Numbered from the stretch's first letter, positions 26,901 through 35,090 are shown. The stretch is 64,000 nt of DNA from Hyphomicrobiales bacterium (GCA_017642935.1 JAEPOK010000002.1:1113501-1177500); one strand, 5' to 3'. Notes: generated by a model from the letters alone, not told the origin. Program-made: numbers and translations.

Positions 26901-27041
26901 GGTGATGATGTCACCGGTGTGGCCGGTGGCGGTGAGTTCATGCAGAGCAACACCAGCGGCTCTGAAACCATCTACACCTTCTATTCCGATGCCGGGTTTA
27001 CCAACCAGATCGCCCAACTCATCGTCGACGAGGTGGCTTAA
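2985..27041 (+). CDS. Giant (8,018 aa) RTX-repeat protein, predicted T1SS-exported adhesin or surface-layer-like protein
   Basis: A single uninterrupted ORF of 24 kb. Residues 1-50 are acidic. Residues about 55-145 form a compact segment ([20 protein letters not shown], then [14 protein letters not shown]) like the N-terminal cap domains of BapA/LapA-type giant T1SS substrates. Residues 150-250 are a Gln/Glu/Ala/Thr linker. About 300-450 holds one RTX motif and then a non-repeat globular stretch. From about 452 to 7,915 the protein is almost only RTX nonapeptides (GGxGxDxLx) alternating with a module of the type DTADYSGS...VTVDL...[14 protein letters not shown], about 76 copies. The last ~90 residues ([20 protein letters not shown] onward) resemble the C-terminal T1SS secretion region of such proteins. 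Cysteine appears absent and lysine very rare. Ca2+ binding and export are inferred from family. The start is the ATG at 2985; the nearest Shine-Dalgarno-like GGAG is 14 bases away, so initiation may be weak. TolC, HlyD and HlyB-type genes flank it. Confidence 0.93.
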   Translation: MTNDDETNDIAVEELDPSAADEAIEVAQAQVPGLPGNEDDDEAGEGEAAVVQVADGAGRIVVNKPEAGEVEVVDTQRASDIEFAFNVEDAQIVILDVDVLMLFPDGSRIILPGFAMSVVSPNPPAVHFPEMSLDPQGFMALIEDVRLVEDVPALQITSIDSNESESESEAQDEAQDQAQAQAQATPTATNTPVQQQGAAASTAEDDNINTSTLDGVAEFDTTAPLTTPGTPQQQEEVETNTNTSNNEANVPQADLIIELLSLVTPTVSVLPSGGLEIRGMGAAVPADTDPAYSVQAGVETLTGSSGNDVIYAEDPDIFAAGTFVRVLDIDIEMPEDDYLALAARISVPLGYSVTNAVLEDGVYVMDLDEDAEPNEMRLELAYSLPDEGDAVGAEDFYSRNSFTIDFVTETPTGTSTVAGTVYTGVRDVDSADDAFYENPLTLDMVQVLWADPTGNIIEAGDGDDLVYAGAGSDSLTGGAGIDTLSYAYSHIGVDVNLSTNSASGGYAKNDTITGFENLTGSAHDDTLTGDGGANVLEGGAGADTLDGLGGTDRLEFENAASGVGVDLSTGSGTAGDALGDSYANIEDVGGSAFDDTLRGDASTNVLQGRDGSDRLFGGGAADMLSGGDGDDRLEGGAGGDTLQGGDGRDIASYSEAGSGVVVSLVTNTGTGGDADGDTFSSIEGVAGTAFDDTLTLNDDDNGILEGLGGNDTLTGGAGIDTLEGGDDDDDLIAGASADTLRGGAGNDTLDGGAAGDVIDGGEGYDAATYASSATAVDIDLAAGTSTGGDAEGDTLTGIEQLIGSSHNDRLAGDANDNDLAGGAGNDVLIGRGGADRLDGGDDVDTVDYAESFQAVRVDLEAETGENGDAQGDTILNVENVTGTGRNDILRGDDQANTLRGGEGDDTLEGRGAGDTLDGGDGTDVATYESSTVGVNVDLALGGNTSGDAASDSLIDIENLTGSGQGDTLSGDEFVNRLDGGAGDDTLLGRGGSDTLVGGDGTDTAAYTGSTAGVSVDLQSGFGTGGDADGDTLSSIENLTGSAQSDTLTGDASVNTLSGAAGDDVLVGRGGGDTLDGGIGLDTADYTSSSDAITIDLDAGTSSGGHADGDTLVSIERIIGSAYDDTITGDGQTNRFDGGDGVDTLSGGDADDDLRGGSGNDVLEGGAGSDALAGGDGLDTASYTGSTFAVAIDLQAGTASGGDADGDTLSSIENLLGSAEGDSLTGNSSANLLEGGAGNDTLVGRDGQDTLRGGAGDDTLEGGANEDIMDGGDDYDIATYAGSGTGVTIDLQSGIGQGGDAQGDQLFSIEEVVGSGLADTLRGSANDDVLSGGGGNDVIEGRAGADTLRGDGANDRIVGGEGGDNMDGGAGLDTLDYSGSNAAVTVDLDADTASGGHADGDTIANFENVIGSAHNDDLTGTDSANVLTGGVGDDVLDGRGGGDELRGEGGLDTADYGLSTGAVTVNLQLGTGLGGHAEGDQLFDVENVIGSGFSDTLTGTSGTNQLFGGALNDTLIGAGGADALDGGSGVDVADYSASVSGVQIDLTSVTGTGVGGDADGDTLTAIEDLIGSSQSDTLIGSGDNNAFWGGGSSDILRGAGGNDTLRGEGGDDVLEGGLGSDALIGGTGQDTADYTNSNDAVVVDLQVPSASGGHADGDTLSSIENVTGSALGDTLTGDGQANVLRGLAGDDLLTGGAGGDTLDGGDGFDTANYAGSSVGVTVHLDTGLGSDGDAQGDSYTDIERVIGSNHDDRLYGDAAANTLEGGLGQDLLEGGDGDDQLLGGGENDTLIGGAGGDTLTGGDGTDTIDYSTAGAGVTIDLENNTAAGSDADGDSFSGIENISGSGFADTLTGDDSANVLSGLAGDDALAGGLGADTLEGGDGDDTLSGGAGADSLVGGDGIDTASYTDATGAVTVDLSAPSASGDIAAGDTFSSIENITGGDYADTLTGSGQANRLVGGDDNDTLIGLGGADVLQGGAGDDTLEGGAGSDTMEGGDGTDTLSYLNSSGAVTVNLETGTGSGGHADGDSYSDIEIVEGSGFADLLIGDEFVNVFDGGVGNDTLVGGDGGDSLTGGAGSDTVSYADSDAAVTVSLLAGSATGGHADGDVLAGIENLTGSIHADTLTGDATGNALRGGDGGDVLDGGDGVDALFGEGGDDRLIGGDGGDGIYGGLGEDTVDYSSSGSGVTVDLASGTASGGHAQGDTLSSIERAIGSIYADNLSGTADANLLQGGLDADQLYGRDGDDTLEGGAGDDNLFGGVGADTLDGGTGFDTADYTVSSASVQIDLAVGSGTGGDADGDTFIDIERILGSGFADTIIGNALDNDFAGGAGDDILRGGDGADRLDGGLDDDTLEGGLGADTLIGGFGTDRVTYENSNAAVTINLEDELYSGGHADGDSLNSIEEVTGSGFADILIGDGETNRLDGGLGDDQLTGGGNADFLFGGDGEDTALYSDSLSGVTVNLSTGTGSGGSADGDQLTDIENVVGSAQADTLTGDAADNDLTGGAGNDTLAGLAGADQLIGGDGEDRADYSASNAAISINLTSGTTTGGHAEGDVLSSIEIIAGTTFADTMIGDANANIFEGGLETDALSGLAGNDVLYGQAGDDVLIGGAGADELRGDAGLDTASYAGSTAVTVNLGNGFVSGGDAVGDTFFNIENLIGSDQADTLTGDEFANVLDGALGDDVLTGGIGADSLIGGDGFDTASYATALGAVSIDLAAGTGSGADAAGDTLTSIERVIGTFFGDTLTGDDADNTLEGRGGADTLIGGLGTDTLLGGDADDQLTGGAGADTLDGGLGDDTADYSGSDAAVNVDLLNGTATGGHAESDVLTSIEDLRGSAFADTLQGNNDANELSGGDEADTLTGLDGDDRLDGDAGDDTLIGGDGSDALRGGTGTDTADYSGSLGGVTVDLDGGFGIGGDAQGDTFNSIENVIGSAAGDTLIGDIADNVLTGGGSNDDLRGGVGADTLVGGLGDDTLLGGADGDTLQGGDGVDTASYAGTSTGVTVDLDAGTGADGHAQGDTLSDIENLIGSDGNDTLSGDAGGNQLEGGLGADTLSGGDGVDTLIGDNGADVLRGGAGADSLQGGLGSDTADYTGSTAVVVDLAAGSASGGDADGDSLDDIENVTGTVGDDTLRGDVQANRLVGAAGADILVGRDGDDTLEGGDGDDTVQGGAGADDLQGGDGLDTADYTGSDTGVDVDLGTGTGLGGDAAGDSYSSIENVTGSGQIDTLTGDGGSNVLFGAGGDDVLEGAGGADTLQGGTGEDAADYSNSTNAVTVDLSGGPGVGGDAEGDTFDSIENLIGSANGDTLTGDGADNTINAGLGDDTVRGLGGDDQLFGEAGDDTLEGGQGNDLLNGGDGTGDTASYLNSSASVEVNLGTGQGSGGDAQGDTLVDIENVDGSAQNDTLIGSNGANVLRGLGGTDLLQGGLGDDTLEGGDGIDTLEGGGGADDLDGGDGVDTASYDDAGAAVDVSLTTGAGLGDVAEGDTLTNIENLIGSDFADTLTGDAGANTLLGGLENDTLDGAAGDDRLEGGSGGDVLEGGAGSDTLRGDGGTDTASYVNSDAGVSVNLATGDVSGGHAVGDTFDSIENLTGSDHDDVLVGTLGINALSGGALNDTLEGGGAGDTLDGGGGIDTASYASSSSGVTVNLGTGATSGGDAGGDTFTSIENLTGSSNADSLTGDGNANVLDGGANNDQLFGGGGVDTLIGGSGDDTLQGGALGDSLSGGDGIDTVDYGGSLVGVTIDLDANTASGGDATGDTFTGIENVTGSDQDDVLTGDAADNVLLGGVGNDTLRGLAGADTLTGGDGFDTVSYDGSDTAVSINLLTSTASGGHAGGDVLSGIEGVIGSTHNDLLTGNNLDNTLTGGAGNDTLSGLGGADSLNGGLGDDTLVGGADGDAIDGGDGIDTLDFTTSTSAIALSLTAGTGTAGDADGDTYTSIENIIGTAEADTLIGDASANEISGRGGDDTIEGAGGGDTLLGGDGVDTVSYALSDAAVTVNLATGAASGGHADGDTVTGFERVIGSDHADTLIGSEGANQLTGGADDDTLIGAGGADALFGGTGDDTASYTLSTSGVEVNLTVGTGTGGDATGDTFDSIERILGSNHADTLIGSAAANLFDGGAGDDILDGRAGGDTLIGGDGLDTVRYTQSNAGVTVTLGGGAGAGGHAEGDIITEVENIEGSNLADVLGGDGNANVLSGALGNDQLSGGGGADQLFGEGDDDTLDGGAGADVLNGGGGTDTVTYAGAASAVTVNLTTNSASGDIADGDTFTSIERVVGSDHADTITGGTAGEELLGGAENDTLFGMAGADTLRGEAGDDVLEGGAGADQLIGGDGSDTASYSLSGDGVTVDLASGPGANGDAQGDTYTGIENVTGSTRADTLSGDANANRLDGGDSNDVLVGRGGGDQLIGGAGEDTIDYTGSAAVTVDLGANSASGGDADGDTFSSIERVIGTANNDTLTGDVENNVLRGAGGDDTLAGLGGSDLLDGGDGTDTITYADSSVGVTVDLDQGLGSNGDAQGDSYLDIENVIGSNQADTLIGEAGANRLEGGGSNDTLSGLGGADELIGGDGLDTADYSDSAAGVTVALGATGQDGDAQGDTYASIENLTGSGQADSLTGDAGANRLVGGGGDDTLIGLAGGDDLVGGTGTDTVDYTASDAAVTIDLSNGDASGGHATADTLTSIENVTGSTLGDTLTGSAGVNVLAGGTGDDVLSGGDSDDTLQGGADDDTLEGGAGADTLDGGTGTNTAVYTGSAAGVDVTIGGVNTGGDAEGDTLTNIQNVVGSNSDDTLTGDATANELSGGGANDTLIGLGGADRLDGGAGLDTADYSGSTAVQIDLQVGTATGGDAEGDTLINVERIVGSAQADTLRGNAQDNILVGGAQNDVLEGRGGADALTGGDGIDTADYSSSVQGVSVDLEGGTAGGGDAQGDTLTEIENIVGSNAGDTLTGDDAVNVLEGGLGNDTLDGALGADSLDGGDGIDTADYRNSDAAVQVSLASNSGTGGDAEGDTLVSIETVRGSGLGDTLTGGADAESLFGEGGNDTIVSSAGADSLDGGTGSDTVTYDSSGQAVQVNLDTGDTAGGEATGDTLTSIENLIGTDFADTLTGSSQVNQLDGGAEADTLLGLGGDDTLNGDAGDDILIGGAGSDDLDGGTGNDTASYATASSAVSASLFTGIGSSGDAAGDTFTNIQNLTGSVQGDTLFGDNNANILDGGDGNDTLDGWVGADTLIGGGGEDTAQYTASDAGVTVNLALGTGLGGYAEGDTLSQIERITGSGHNDVLTGDANVNELRGGGLDDVLDGGAGGDTLDGGTGTDTVTYANSLAAVTVDLGSGSGSGGDAQGDSLIAIENVIGSDRSDTITGSDGVNDLQGGIGDDRLEGGAGGDALDGGTGNDIADYTNSDAGITIDLANNANNAGGHAAGDTLTSIEEVIGSTFADALNGDANANILRGGANDDTLIGLGGADTLDGGAGFDTADYSGSAAGVTVTLDPGTGADGDAAGDTLISIERVLGSLTQADTLTGDTFANTLEGQGGNDTLRGGGGADTLLGGDNDDLLYGGALGDVLTGGAGNDTIAYDDSSVSVTVSLTTNSGTGGEADGDTFSGIENVIGSTGNDTIDGDGGANRLDGSSGDDVLEGLGGADQLVGGAGFDTADYRNSAAVTIDLANNTGTGGEAEGDTFDSIERLLGSANNDSLTGDTGQNTLEGNAGDDTLIGGDGGDSLIGGDGIDTADYTASNNAVQIDLSQGIGSGGHALGDTFSTIENIIGSTFADTIEGDDAVNVLTGGDADDVLIGNGGADQLVGGDGNDTADYSFSTTAVTIDMGTGVHVGADAVGDVYTSIERVRGSNLSDSLTGDDNANRLDGHGGDDTLLGSLGADEMWGGTGFDTADYSAQTVTGISVNLDIGSATGGLAEGDTFQDVERIVGTDFNDTLIGNAAANTLEGGALDDVLQGLVGDDTLRGGTGDDELRGGDGADRLEGGDGTDTAVYLDAEAAVTINLATNTASGSFAAGDTFDSVENVIGSSYSDTLTGDDNDNTLEGRASNDALYGGLGNDTMLGGDGVDSFYSDVGNDHHDGGASTDTIYYTDSDAAVTVDLEAGTGSGGHADGDTYTSVERAEGSAHNDTIRGTDGGHALWGLAGDDTIEGRGGADAIDGGDGTDTIVFDSATARVVLSLDSGSGTDGDANGDTYTSIENAIGTQWDDIIDGDAGENVIELGSGDDTARGNGGNDTLRGDAGDDNLIGGWTTGASGDDVLEGGAGDDLLRGGDGADTLDGGSNSGNYRNNSAFLGDTADYYYSTSAVTVNLSTGVHSGGYAEGDTLIDIESIRGSLNHADTLTGDDNANDLQGLGGNDVLYGLGGNDDMYGGNGADTLWGGDGADTLRGENSNDTIYGEAGNDSVYGGSGSDVIDGGDGDDVLRGENNDDRFVGSAGSDQNIGGSGTDTVDYTGSAAITINLTANTGSGDQAQGDTFSSIERVLGGTGDDMVTGTVGAETFEGGDGDDSFDGFAGGDTFLGGDGSDTIIYQLSSSAVTIDLQNGTATGGDATGDLLNSVENVRGSNHADTISGNLDANVLEGEADNDILQGYAGDDRLEGDGGNDTLIGDEGVDTLLGGNNDDVLDGGSGGDTLDGGADTDTVTFASATSAVTASLATGTGTQGDAVGDTYTSIENLTGSDFDDTLTGDTGRNALDGGAGADTLFGGDDVDTLSGGAGDDVLDGGAGADSFDGGADTDTVTYLNAGGAVTVNLTTGGTVGEAAGDTYVSIENLTGSNSGDDLTGDGAANIIRGEGGGDTIDGGLGADTLYGGAGADVIDGGDNDDIIYGGADGDTIDGGAGTDTVRFTSASLVSLVNPAANTGEAAGDTYTNIERYEGSGDDDYFIGDTNANVFLGEGGNDQLSGDAGTDTLDGGAGDDTLTGGADADTLIGGSGTDVASYAGSAGLTADLSNSANNTGDALGDTYSGIENLIGSSFADTLRGDAGANMLSGGNGDDTLDGGLGGDFLVGGGGTDTVTYANAASGVTANLSSSGGNTGEAAGDTYNSVENIIGSSQGDTLTGDGSANVLTGGLGDDTLTGGGGADNLFGGDNDDVLVGGSGGDDLDGGSGTDTASYVSSSAGINITVGSGTGSGGDAAGDTLTNIETVLGSSHGDVIDASSTAVRLEGNAGNDTLTGSAQADTLLGGADDDTLQGGAGADTLDGGAGNNDTVSYAGDGSAVTIDLGASTVSGVGDANGDTITGFESAIGTAQADNLTGSGAANSLDGGAGGDTLVGLGGADDIDGGANNDTITGGSGNDTIDGGTGTDRAIYTATASQISASASADGATVTLDASATGEGSDTLSNVEELDLGGTVHTLTTGNAGNDTLTGGSGADVMFGANGDDAIEGGGSDDLIDGGTGSDTAVYAGNRADYTITDLGGGVYTVQDDVTAGGDEGTDRLENVEFVQFDDVRLNLATGAVSITGTSGPDTMTGSANDDTFNGLGGNDTITGGGGNDVIDGGADTDVAVYAQAVGEYSVDASGGTITVVDTVTGNGDEGTDTLTNVETLRFNGVDFDVSSFVTSGTAASETIIGTSGDDSIITVDGSDVVFTGAGADTIDMSSNDSSQIYAGTGDDILINSWDTGSSYLPVFDGGAGTDTFRYTGGTAPNPRIWDLTTGEITYQGNPRGTIANIENVEILTDGGTVIGDGNDNVLTGGSGSFTHTFSGGGGNDTLSGGGGDDTLDGDAGDDIIYTGSGSDTVDGGEGSDTIYFDGTGISNEKDITDSGTTGSDTMILNGGNGDYYLQHTFNDTSGIEVINGVLASGETIGSTSSSAMNWDLTNVTLIGVDMVEGSNNGDTITGSAGDDTIDGDFGVDTVDGGAGNDTLILRDDGDDDNYAGGSGNDTFLVDADQMVNLNADSIDGGADTDTVSFDANSGSLTESQLVSVVSNVEVIDFSNAGINETLSLEGSQVQQMTDGNNVLRINVNAVGDDVTGVAGGGEFMQSNTSGSETIYTFYSDAGFTNQIAQLIVDEVA
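4339..26730 (+). repeat. Tandem coding repeat block (RTX nonapeptides plus about 76 '[12 protein letters not shown]' modules)
   Basis: Within the giant gene, modules of about 80-110 codons (mean about 89 aa, 268 bases) recur from about 4,427 to about 24,770. Each has a beta-strand pair (VTVDL...G), a conserved core such as [17 protein letters not shown], a GSxxxDTLTGDxxxN stretch and then one to several RTX turns [11 protein letters not shown]. I counted 76 cores by eye. From 24,770 to 26,730 RTX turns continue without the full core, interspersed with [16 protein letters not shown] segments. The copies are diverged at DNA level, with only short near-identical words such as GGCGATGCCGATGGCGACAC repeated. 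Cores 71, 72 and 74 near the C-terminal end share a GEAAGDTY variant, which suggests local duplication. Confidence 0.9.
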
Positions 27042-27052
27042 AGCGCTGGCGT

Positions 27053-28360
27053 CTATTGGCGCAGCGCGTTGTCGGCGATGTTGCGCACCGGCGAAAGGAT
27101 TGTGTCCAGCACTGTGCGCTCGCCGGTGATGATGTCGATATCGGCTGTCATGCCCGGCACAATGGGCAAGTCGGGACCAAAGCCGCCGGCCTCCGCTTCA
27201 AGGCGTACGCGGAAATAGGGCTCGCTGTTTTCGTCGGTCAACGCGTCCGGTGAGATTTCCACGATGCGTCCCTGAAGCCCGCCATAGACGGAATACTCGT
27301 AGGCGGTGATCTTGATGACCGCTGGCAGGCCCGGCCAAATCTCGGCCCGATCTGAGGGAGAGAGCCGTGCCTCGACCACGACGGCGGCGTCGGCGGGCAC
27401 GAGCTCGATCAGCGGTTCGGCAGGGCGGACGACGCCACCAAGCGTGTTGACATAGATGCGGTTGACGATACCGGCGACCGGCGCGGTGACATCGGTGCGC
27501 GCGGAGCGGTCCTGCATCGCGTTGGCCGCTTCCTGGAGTTGCGCCATTTCGAACGCTGCAACGATCAAATCCTCTTGCGCGGCTTCCCGGAAACCGAGGC
27601 GAGATTCCTCCATGCGCTGGCGGATTTCTTCGACGGCCGACTCGGTGCGCGGAACGGCGAACAAGAGATCAGAAAGACGGGTTTCGATCTGCTGCAAGAT
27701 GCGCTCTTCGTCGAGAAGAGCATTGTTGGAGACGGCGCCGCGTTCGGCCAAGCGGCGCATGCTTTCCACGCGTTCGCGCACAAGTTCGCGCTCGCGCTGC
27801 GTGTTGGTCCAGCGGGTTTCAAGCTCAGACAGTTCCAGCTCTTTTTGCTGGAGTTGCGAGGCGAGGATCTGCATTTCCGCCACATGGCTCTGGCGGCGGC
27901 TGGCAAACAGTTCGCGTTCCCGGCGCACAATGTCGGGAATGGTTGTCTCCAGCCCAGGCTCGAACACCACCTGTTCAAGCCCGGCCACTTCGGCTTCCAG
28001 GCGTTGTGAACGGGCGCGGATCGCAGTGATCTCAAGGCGGGTCTGCGAGAGTTCGGCTGACGAGAACGAGTTCTCCACCCGCATCAGCGTCTGGCCGGCT
28101 TCGACCAGCTCGCCCTCGCGCACCAGAATGTCAGCAACGATCCCGCCCTCGAGATGCTGAATGAGCTGGTTCTGCAATTGCGGCACCACGCGTCCGGCGC
28201 CGCGCGTCACCTGATCGACTGTGGCGAAGGTCGCCCACAAAAGAATAGCCGACAGGGCACAGCTGACCGCGACCAAAAGCATCGTGTCGGCGCGCTTGGC
28301 GAGTGTGTCGCACCGGCGGGGAAAGGGAAGGGCACGGTTGTGTGTCGCGGCAACGGACAT
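27053..28360 (-). CDS. HlyD-family membrane-fusion (periplasmic adaptor) protein of the T1SS
   Basis: It links the ABC exporter to the TolC channel. I chose the ATG at 28360 (MSVAATHN, 435 aa) because the frame upstream of it reads as leader. One N-terminal membrane anchor (about residues 22-45, LLVAVSCALSAILLWATFATV) precedes the biotinyl-lipoyl half motif GGIVADILVREGELVEAGQTL. A long coiled coil (about 110-270, with repeated LE/RE heptads) follows, then the second half motif and a C-terminal beta domain (AEIWPGLPAVIKITAYEYSVYGGLQGRI), all standard for HlyD/LapC. It runs opposite to the giant gene, their stops 11 bases apart, and shares a 154-base divergent promoter region with the ABC exporter gene. 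Confidence 0.93.
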   Translation of the reverse strand: MSVAATHNRALPFPRRCDTLAKRADTMLLVAVSCALSAILLWATFATVDQVTRGAGRVVPQLQNQLIQHLEGGIVADILVREGELVEAGQTLMRVENSFSSAELSQTRLEITAIRARSQRLEAEVAGLEQVVFEPGLETTIPDIVRRERELFASRRQSHVAEMQILASQLQQKELELSELETRWTNTQRERELVRERVESMRRLAERGAVSNNALLDEERILQQIETRLSDLLFAVPRTESAVEEIRQRMEESRLGFREAAQEDLIVAAFEMAQLQEAANAMQDRSARTDVTAPVAGIVNRIYVNTLGGVVRPAEPLIELVPADAAVVVEARLSPSDRAEIWPGLPAVIKITAYEYSVYGGLQGRIVEISPDALTDENSEPYFRVRLEAEAGGFGPDLPIVPGMTADIDIITGERTVLDTILSPVRNIADNALRQ

Positions 28361-28514
28361 GGGCGCGGACCTGGTGGACTGGCGAATGGTGCAAAGCGTC
28401 TGCCAATGACCATGCACGCCTGCCGGTTCATGAAGTGTTAAGCATAAAGGCGCCATTTCTTAAGGCGGGTTTACCGACCTTCCGTCCCGGCGTTTCCACG
28501 TTTGATCGACACCT
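28361..28514. promoter_or_regulatory. Divergent intergenic region between adaptor and ABC exporter genes
   Basis: These 154 bases separate the starts of two divergently read T1SS genes, so both promoters should lie here or within the neighbouring 5' ends. I see TTAAG copies near 28,438 and 28,460 but no convincing sigma-70 boxes, palindrome or riboswitch. Confidence 0.4.
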
Positions 28515-30773
28515 ATGACTATTGAACGCATCCAACGTGTGCTCGGGCGTTCCAGCCAGCCAGATGATGTTGATCTGTCCAGTCGGCGCGTGCCGCCCGG
28601 CGAGCATGTCTTCGCAGCCTTGGAGCGGATCGCGGGCAGTTGGTTCGGCGATAACGCAGTGCGTCGCAGTGGCCTCGCGCCATCGACGCCAGGCGTGCCA
28701 ACGCCGGAAGAGTTACGGCGTCGCGCCGCCGATTGCGACATGGCGCTGTCCTATGAAGAACGTGCGCTGCGCTCGCTGACCGACGATGAGTTCCCCTGCA
28801 TCCTCCTGTTGGACGATGGGACGAGCCTCACGGTGACCGAACGCGGAGAAGGCGCCTTGTTCGTTGAGGACGGGTCGCGATCAGCCAAACCGGTCGCGAT
28901 TGACGCGCTCGAGGCGCGCTATGCCGGCGTTGTGTTCCATGTTCGCCCGAAGTCGCACGCCGATGATCGTTCCGGCGGCGGCGTGCATCCGGCCGACGGT
29001 CAATTGGCCGACGACACAATAGGTGATGCCGTCGGGCTCTACCGCCGCGTGCTGCACCTGGCCACGACCAGCCACCAGTCGGCGCTCGGCAAGCTGGCTC
29101 TGGCGGCAGGTCTCTCCAATCTTTTGATGCTCGCGCTGCCGCTTTTCACCATGGCCGTTTATGACAGGGTGATCCCGCACGGCGCGATGGAAACGTTGTG
29201 GGCGCTGTCGATCGGCGTCATGATCGCACTGGCCGTCGACCTCTCCTTGCGCTTCGTGCGCAGCCGGTTTTCCGATGCCGTCTCGCTCAAGGTCGGGCTT
29301 GAGCTTCAAGCCAAACTCTATGGCCGGATGATGGGCGCCAAGCTCAGCGATGCACCGCGCGCGCCAGGCGGACTTTCGCGGCTGGCGCAAGAAATCGATG
29401 CCGTCGCTCAAGCTGTGCCCCAGCTGGTCGTCTCCCTGATGATCGATGTGCCGTTTTTCGTGCTGCTGCTGGTTTTGCTCTACTCGATCGGCGGGCCGAT
29501 CCTGGCGGCGCCCTTGCTCGGCCTCTGCCTGCTCAGCCTTTTGCATATCTACGCGCACACGCAGGCGCGGCATGCGATCGAGGCCGGCGCGGAGTTTTCC
29601 CGCTATCAATCTAATCAGCTTGTCGAGACCTTGGCCGGCCTGCCGATGGTCAAGACGTCCGGCGCGGCGGGTTCCTTGATGCGGTCATGGGAACGGGTCG
29701 GTGATGATGCCGCCTATGAAAGTCACACCGCCCGGCTTTGGCTTGGCCTCACGCAAAACGCGCAGATGATCATCACCCAATTCGTGATCGTGCTGACGTT
29801 GATGATCGGCGCTTACCAGGTGAGCAGTGGTCTGATGAGTGTCGGTGCGCTTGCTGCTTCCACGCTGCTGGTCGGTCGGGCGCTGACGCCGATCGCGCAG
29901 ATGATTGGCCATGCGGTGCGGCTGTTGCACTTGAAGCCCTCCGCCGATGTCATTGCCCGGTTGCTTGACAGCGCCCAGGAGGAAGCCGGCGAAGACATCG
30001 GCGCGCGGCGCAAGCCACTGACCGGGTCTGTCGACTTTCAGGCGGTGAGTTTTGCCTATCCCGGCGCGGCGCGACCGAGCCTCAACGACGTCTCGTTTTC
30101 GATCAAACGCGGCGAGCGGGTTGCACTGATCGGCCGGATCGGATCGGGCAAATCGACCTTGCTGCACACCATGTTGCGGCTCAACGATGTGGCCAGCGGT
30201 TCGGTGCGCTTCGATGGTGCCGATGCCCGTCAGTTTGCGCCGGAGCATATTCGCCGATCCTTCGGGTATATGACGCAAGACAGCGTGCTTTTCGACGTGA
30301 CCTTACGTGATGCGATCACGCTTGGCCTTGGCACGGTCTCGGACGATGATTTTGAGCGCGCAGTGAAGCTTTCCGGCGTCCATGGGTTCGCCGCGCATCT
30401 GCCGCAAGGTTACGCGACGCCGGTCGGTCCACGCGGCAGTTATCTCTCCGGCGGTGAGCGGCAGGCGGTGGCTTTGGCCCGTGTCCTGGCGATGAACCCG
30501 GCTGCTCTACTGCTCGATGAGCCAACGGCCTCGATGGACAACACGCTGGAAGCGCAGCTGATCGATAATCTTCGGCAGTATCTTGGTGGGCGCACTTTGA
30601 TAGTGGCGACCCACCGGGCCGCGCTTCTGACGTTGTGTGATCGGATCATCTGGCTCGATCAGGGAACAGTCATGGCTGATGGGCCGCGTGAAGAGGTCTT
30701 GGCACGCATCAATGGCGGCGGCGCGTCCTCGACCCAATCAGAGCCTGCACCGGCGGCGCGCAGACAGGCTTAA
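28515..30773 (+). CDS. Type I secretion ABC exporter (HlyB/LapB type) with C39-like domain
   Basis: This 752-aa inner-membrane ABC exporter should power export of the giant RTX protein. An N-terminal leader of about 70 aa precedes a C39-like domain (about 75-145, DEFPCILLLDDGTSLTVTE to FHVRP). It lacks the peptidase Cys/His arrangement, as in HlyB-type exporters that bind rather than cut their substrate. The six-helix membrane domain spans about 190-470. The ATPase has Walker A GRIGSGKST (about 540), a Q-loop near YMTQDS, signature LSGGERQ (644-650), Walker B ALLLDEP (about 664) and the H-loop in VATHR (about 698). All catalytic residues are present. The MotB-like gene follows on the same strand after 63 bases, suggesting co-transcription. 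Confidence 0.95.
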   Translation: MTIERIQRVLGRSSQPDDVDLSSRRVPPGEHVFAALERIAGSWFGDNAVRRSGLAPSTPGVPTPEELRRRAADCDMALSYEERALRSLTDDEFPCILLLDDGTSLTVTERGEGALFVEDGSRSAKPVAIDALEARYAGVVFHVRPKSHADDRSGGGVHPADGQLADDTIGDAVGLYRRVLHLATTSHQSALGKLALAAGLSNLLMLALPLFTMAVYDRVIPHGAMETLWALSIGVMIALAVDLSLRFVRSRFSDAVSLKVGLELQAKLYGRMMGAKLSDAPRAPGGLSRLAQEIDAVAQAVPQLVVSLMIDVPFFVLLLVLLYSIGGPILAAPLLGLCLLSLLHIYAHTQARHAIEAGAEFSRYQSNQLVETLAGLPMVKTSGAAGSLMRSWERVGDDAAYESHTARLWLGLTQNAQMIITQFVIVLTLMIGAYQVSSGLMSVGALAASTLLVGRALTPIAQMIGHAVRLLHLKPSADVIARLLDSAQEEAGEDIGARRKPLTGSVDFQAVSFAYPGAARPSLNDVSFSIKRGERVALIGRIGSGKSTLLHTMLRLNDVASGSVRFDGADARQFAPEHIRRSFGYMTQDSVLFDVTLRDAITLGLGTVSDDDFERAVKLSGVHGFAAHLPQGYATPVGPRGSYLSGGERQAVALARVLAMNPAALLLDEPTASMDNTLEAQLIDNLRQYLGGRTLIVATHRAALLTLCDRIIWLDQGTVMADGPREEVLARINGGGASSTQSEPAPAARRQA

Positions 30774-30836
30774 CGAAAGCCTAACGCCTGAAGCGCTAGG
30801 GTCTGGCCAACGACCTCCTGAACAGGCATTTGCCCG

Positions 30837-31541
30837 ATGGCCGACGACGCCGAAGAAGAAGAGAACTACTGGCCGGGCTATGTCGACGCGCTGTCGACGA
30901 TGACCATGGTACTGACCTTCGTGATGATGATCCTTGTGGTTGTTGTCTTCATGCTCATCCAAAACACCAGCCAGGCGATCATCCAAGAGCGTGTCGCGCA
31001 GGCCAATGTGGGTGGCGGCGCCGGGTCGAGCCAAATCCTGCGCATGTCGCAGTCCGATGCTGATGCGACGACGACGGCGACCAATGAGGGCACGCCACCG
31101 ATTGTGACGGTGGATGAGGAAGCAACCCAGGAACAGAACGTCCAGTCGATTGCGGTCGATGAGGAAGATGAGACCCGCGCGATTGAGGCCGCTGAAGTGC
31201 GTGATCGCGGCGCGCAAGAGGCCGTCACCATCAGCCAGGAAGGTCTGACGGTTGCGTTTGCCGACGGCGATAGCGGGCTTGATGAAACAGCGATGGAGGT
31301 TGTGCGCGATTTTGGAACCAATCACGAACTGGCACAATCTGATCGCACGCTGGAAATCATCGCCTTTGCCCACACCTTACAGGGCAATGCGACCGATGTG
31401 CGCCGCGTTGCCTACTATCGGGCGATGCTGATCCGCAACCAGTTGCTAGAAGCCGGCGTGCCGGCAAGCCGCATCTCGGTCGGCGTGCGCGATGTGCGCA
31501 CGCCTGAAGACGGTACCGAGGTCAAGGTCTTCGGACGGTAG
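30837..31541 (+). CDS. MotB/SiiA-like proton-channel partner with degenerate OmpA-type C-terminus
   Basis: A 234-aa protein with a short acidic cytoplasmic head, one transmembrane helix (about 19-41, MVLTFVMMILVVVVFMLIQ) and a periplasmic domain. The segment WPGYVDALSTM just before the helix matches the start of MotB/SiiA helices, so Asp17 is the candidate proton-carrying residue. Residues about 45-130 are an acidic linker. The last 90 residues have the OmpA/MotB fold pattern (IIAFAHTLQGN, then YYRAMLIRNQLLEAGVPASRI), but the peptidoglycan-binding TD pair is replaced by TL, so wall binding may be weak. No flagellar gene is nearby. Its neighbour is the T1SS exporter, and a MotA/ExbB-like gene lies beyond the intervening convergent gene. 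SPI-4 SiiA is the closest functional analogue I can name. Role inferred. Confidence 0.8.
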   Translation: MADDAEEEENYWPGYVDALSTMTMVLTFVMMILVVVVFMLIQNTSQAIIQERVAQANVGGGAGSSQILRMSQSDADATTTATNEGTPPIVTVDEEATQEQNVQSIAVDEEDETRAIEAAEVRDRGAQEAVTISQEGLTVAFADGDSGLDETAMEVVRDFGTNHELAQSDRTLEIIAFAHTLQGNATDVRRVAYYRAMLIRNQLLEAGVPASRISVGVRDVRTPEDGTEVKVFGR

Positions 31542-31569
31542 ACCAGCCGTTTCGCCTGCGCCTCGGGGT

Positions 31570-34500
31570 TTAGGATGCCCGTTTGGTGCGACCGCGTTTT
31601 GCCCGTAGAGGCTTGTTGGCAGATCTGGCAGGCAAGGTGCGTCGCAACTGCGCGACCAGGCCGTCGGTCGTTGCCTGCATTTGACCCATGGCGGCAAGCA
31701 CCGCGTCCGGCGCCGTGCGTTGCAGGCTTGCCAGCGGTGCCGGGCGACCGACCAGGAAACCCTGGATTTCATCACAGCCATGTTTGACCAGCGTTTCCAG
31801 CTCTTCAACATGCTCAACGCCTTCGGCAACAATGCTCATATTGGTGGCGCGGCCGAGGCGGATGATGGTTTCCACGATGGCGCCGGCATTGTCCGTGGTG
31901 TGCATCGCCTGCACGAAGGAGCGGTCGATCTTGATGCAGTCGAAGGGGAAACGGCTAAGATAGCCCAGCGAGGAATAGCCGGTTCCGAAATCATCCAGCG
32001 CAACGCGACAGCCGATTTTCTTCAACGCGCGTAGCGCCGTAAGCGCGCGCTCATCATCGTCGATCAGCACGTTTTCGGTGATCTCAATTTCCAGCTGATG
32101 CGCTGGCAGGCCGGTTTTTTCTAAGATCGCAGCGATGTTGTCGACAAGGTTCTTTTCACGGAACTGCAGTGGACTGACATTGACGCTGACACGGGCGGCA
32201 CCAAGCTTTTGCTTGGCGATCCGACAGGCTTCCTCGATCACCCAAGTACCGATGGCGACGATCTTGCCGGATTGCTCGGCCACCGGAATAAAGCTGCCAG
32301 GGCCGATCATACACTTTTGTGGGTGCTGCCAACGAATGAGCGCCTCGTAGCTATCGATGACCCCATTTGAGGCGGTCATGCGCGGCTGGAAGAACAGCTC
32401 GAACTGTCCCTCGTCGAGGGCCACCGCGAGGTCAGCTTCCAATACGCGGCGGCGGTGATCTTCCTCGCCCATGCCGCGCTCGAATACGCAATAGGTGTTG
32501 CGGCCCATCTGTTTGGCTTTGTAAAGCGCGGTGTCGGCGCGGGAGAGGATTTCGGCAGACTCGTTGCCATGTTCGGGACAGACAACAATGCCAATGCTGG
32601 CGCCCGTGTGTAGCACCAAGCCCTCTTCGCTGACGATGGGTTTAGAGAGCTCGACCGTTAAACGGTGAGCAAAATCAGCGGCCTGGTTGGTGAACTCAGC
32701 CTGATTGAGGATGATCGCGAACTCGTCGCCGCCGAGGCGCGCGACATGGCCCTGGTCACCGGTGCAGGATTTCAGCCGATCGGCGGTTTGGCAGATCACC
32801 AAATCGCCAGCGGCGTGGCCGTGCAAGTCGTTGATGTCCTTGAAGTGATCCAGGTCGACAAGCAACAGCGCCCAGCAGCGTTCGCCGCGCGCGGCCTGCT
32901 GGACCAAATCTTGGAGATGGTGCGAGAACACCGCGCGATTGGGCAAGCCGGTCAGCGGGTCGTGCTGCGCCAGATAACGGATCTTCTCTTCGGCGATCTT
33001 GCGGTCGCGAAGATCGACGATGGCGGCCACTTTGGTTCGTTGTCCGCGATAGGTGATCTCGCGTGAACGCACCTCGACTGGGATCAGCGTTCCATTGGCA
33101 TGGACGATTTGAATCTCGTAAGGGTCACCGGCTGAGGTCTGGAAGTTGGCGGCAAAGATCGCCGTATCTTCCTCATGCACAACGTCGCCAAGTTTCCGGT
33201 TCTTCAACTCGGTAAGCGGTGCGCCAACCAGTTCTTCCAGCGCCGCATTGCCGTCAACGATCTTGCCCTCGACGGAAATTACGATGGCTTCAAAAGTCGC
33301 GTTGGCAAGCGCGGAGAGCCGTTCTGCTTCTTCTTCGGCACGTTGTTTGTCGGCAACAGCGCTTTTGGCTGTCTCTTCGTCCTCGATGGTTTCCATCAAG
33401 GCGTTGAACAGGCGTGCCAGGCGTTCGGCCTCATCACCCTCATCTATGTCCAGACGCAGCGACAGGTCGGCCCGCCCTTCGACCAGACGATCGAAGGCAT
33501 CTTCGACGTGGCCAATACCAATGCGGGTGCCGTGCTCGGCATCGTTCAGGCCGATTTCCTCGCTGGTATGGGCAACCCGCAGGCGCATGAACTTGGCGAT
33601 ACCAAGAAAAGCGAGATAGCCAAGACCGAAGGCCCACACGAAGTTGAGCCCAACGCCGGAGGCTTGCACGATGACCTGGTCCCAACGGTTGCCAAGCGGT
33701 AGCGCCGCGATGGGTGCGAGCAGCGCCAAGCCAATTGTGCCGACAACGCCGGCAAAGCCGTGCACCCCGATGGCGCCGACGGCATCATCGACGCGCAGGT
33801 AACGTTCCAAGGCGCCAACGCTCCAGACGGCAATGGCGCCGCCGGCTGCGCCAATGATCAAGGCGCCTTGGACCTCAAGAACCGAGGCACCGGCGGTGAC
33901 GGCGACCAACCCGCCCAAAAGCCCGGTGATTGATTTTTCTGGAAGCAGAACACGATCCTGCCACCACCCCATCAGGTGTCCGGCAGCGGTACCGGTTGCG
34001 GCGGCAAGCACGGTGTTGGCGATAATCGCTGCGATGTCCGGCGAAGCTTCCAGCGTCGAGCCGCCATTGAAGCCAATCCAACCGACGAACAGCAAAAATG
34101 CCCCGCCGGTGGCGAGCACCGGACTATGCCCTTGAATGCGCACCGCCTTGCCGTTCTCGTCGAACCGGCCATTGCGTGGTCCGATCAAAAGGCAGGCGGC
34201 CAAGGCCACCCAAGCACCAGTGCCGTGCACCACGGTCGAGCCGGCAAAATCGACAAAACCCATATTGGCGAGGAACGCGCTGTCGTTCTCGACAAGGGCT
34301 GATCCCCAGGCCCAATGGACAAAGACCGGATAGATGAAGGCCGCGATGATGATCGAGCCAAGCACATAGGCGCCAAGCGGCATGCGTTCGGCGACTGCGC
34401 CAGAGACAATGGTCGCGGCGGTGCCGCAAAACATCACTTGGAACGTGAAGAAGGCCAAACCCCAGGCGTCCATCCCTGCCAAGAACGCGAACGATGTGTC

Positions 34501-34869
34501 GATGCCAAACCAGAACCCATTGGACGCGCCAAAGGCGAACATGAAGCCGACGCAGGCGAACAGCATCACCGTGAAGGTGAAATCGAGCATGTTCTTTTGC
34601 GCGACGTTGATGGAGTTTTTCGACCGCACCATCCCGGCTTCCAGCAGCATGAAGCCGACTTGCATCAGCAGCACCAGGCCGGCGGCCACCAATACCCAGA
34701 CCATGTCGATGTTGGATTTGGCGGCTGTCAGTGCTGCACTGTTGGCGTCAATCGCGGCAACAATGGCCGGATCAGTGTTTTGCGCCGCTGCAAACGGGGC
34801 CGTTCCCGCCAACATCGTCACGCTCGCCAGCAGGCTGGCGATCGGTTTCCAAGACATGGTGTTTTGCAT
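31570..34869 (-). CDS. Ammonium transporter fused to PAS, GGDEF and EAL domains (ammonium-responsive c-di-GMP enzyme)
   Basis: With the ATG at 34869 (GGAACGGGG just upstream) the product is 1,099 aa; the frame stays open a further 117 bases upstream, but that part lacks protein character. A signal-like N-terminus leads into a complete Amt domain (about 54-446) with the FQVMFCGTAATIVSGAVAER gate region, the first pore His in STVVHGTGAW and the second in GAIGVHGFAG. A HAMP-like/helical linker and a PAS domain (about 520-626) follow. The GGDEF domain has an intact RLGGDEF motif (GGDEF at about 713-717); the RxxD inhibitory site upstream is absent. The EAL domain has YEALIRW, ITENVLI, LDDFGTGYSSL, KIDRSFV and VAEGVE, all compatible with phosphodiesterase activity. 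Both opposing activities look possible. It lies between the MotB-like and MotA-like genes on the opposite strand. Confidence 0.93.
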   Translation of the reverse strand: MQNTMSWKPIASLLASVTMLAGTAPFAAAQNTDPAIVAAIDANSAALTAAKSNIDMVWVLVAAGLVLLMQVGFMLLEAGMVRSKNSINVAQKNMLDFTFTVMLFACVGFMFAFGASNGFWFGIDTSFAFLAGMDAWGLAFFTFQVMFCGTAATIVSGAVAERMPLGAYVLGSIIIAAFIYPVFVHWAWGSALVENDSAFLANMGFVDFAGSTVVHGTGAWVALAACLLIGPRNGRFDENGKAVRIQGHSPVLATGGAFLLFVGWIGFNGGSTLEASPDIAAIIANTVLAAATGTAAGHLMGWWQDRVLLPEKSITGLLGGLVAVTAGASVLEVQGALIIGAAGGAIAVWSVGALERYLRVDDAVGAIGVHGFAGVVGTIGLALLAPIAALPLGNRWDQVIVQASGVGLNFVWAFGLGYLAFLGIAKFMRLRVAHTSEEIGLNDAEHGTRIGIGHVEDAFDRLVEGRADLSLRLDIDEGDEAERLARLFNALMETIEDEETAKSAVADKQRAEEEAERLSALANATFEAIVISVEGKIVDGNAALEELVGAPLTELKNRKLGDVVHEEDTAIFAANFQTSAGDPYEIQIVHANGTLIPVEVRSREITYRGQRTKVAAIVDLRDRKIAEEKIRYLAQHDPLTGLPNRAVFSHHLQDLVQQAARGERCWALLLVDLDHFKDINDLHGHAAGDLVICQTADRLKSCTGDQGHVARLGGDEFAIILNQAEFTNQAADFAHRLTVELSKPIVSEEGLVLHTGASIGIVVCPEHGNESAEILSRADTALYKAKQMGRNTYCVFERGMGEEDHRRRVLEADLAVALDEGQFELFFQPRMTASNGVIDSYEALIRWQHPQKCMIGPGSFIPVAEQSGKIVAIGTWVIEEACRIAKQKLGAARVSVNVSPLQFREKNLVDNIAAILEKTGLPAHQLEIEITENVLIDDDERALTALRALKKIGCRVALDDFGTGYSSLGYLSRFPFDCIKIDRSFVQAMHTTDNAGAIVETIIRLGRATNMSIVAEGVEHVEELETLVKHGCDEIQGFLVGRPAPLASLQRTAPDAVLAAMGQMQATTDGLVAQLRRTLPARSANKPLRAKRGRTKRAS

Positions 34870-34901
34870 CCCCGTTCCATCGAACGGAACCAACTCTGTC
34901 C

Positions 34902-34923
34902 CATCACCGGTAAAAAGGTGATG
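34902..34923. promoter_or_regulatory. 22-base inverted repeat upstream of the amt-GGDEF-EAL gene
   Basis: Arms CATCACC (34902-34908) and GGTGATG (34917-34923) are perfect complements around an 8-base A-rich spacer. The repeat starts 33 bases before the chosen start codon, inside the 221-base divergent region. It could be an operator or a leader hairpin. It does not match the NtrC site (TGCACC...GGTGCA), and no T-run makes it a terminator. Confidence 0.35.
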
Positions 34924-34992
34924 AATCTCTGCTGCAGTGCAGCGATCGCCTTGCGGGACAGGGCACAAACCCGAGTGGCGACCCAAGACTGT

Positions 34993-35000
34993 ATGGTTAA
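34993..35000. promoter_or_regulatory. ATGGTTAA (CtrA-like half-site) upstream of the MotA-like gene
   Basis: The octamer ATGGTTAA, followed by CC, is identical to the one at 2887-2894 before the giant RTX gene. Its complement TTAACCAT is the CtrA half-site. It lies 91 bases before the MotA-like start. This is a single motif match and remains a candidate. Confidence 0.3.
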
Positions 35001-35090
35001 CCCAATCTTATCGTCTGCTCGGCAGGGTGCGTGAGACGGGGGCGGTCGCTCTGCGCCCGCGTGTGAGTATGGCAGCAGGCTTTTCGCGTT

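Noticed and set aside
3084..27017. Dozens of minus-strand and off-frame ORFs of 60-280 codons inside the giant gene
   Set aside because: They are shadows of the repetitive, GC-rich RTX coding pattern: low-complexity Ser/Pro/Ala or Arg/His-rich translations without domains, start signals or independent context.
28585..28950. Active C39 peptidase domain in the ABC exporter (double-glycine leader processing)
   Set aside because: The region has the C39-like fold pattern but lacks the Cys/His catalytic arrangement, and the giant substrate carries no double-glycine leader.
34870..34986. N-terminal 39-residue extension of the Amt fusion protein
   Set aside because: The extra stretch contains the inverted repeat, has no protein-like features, and precedes a signal-like sequence that begins naturally at 34869.
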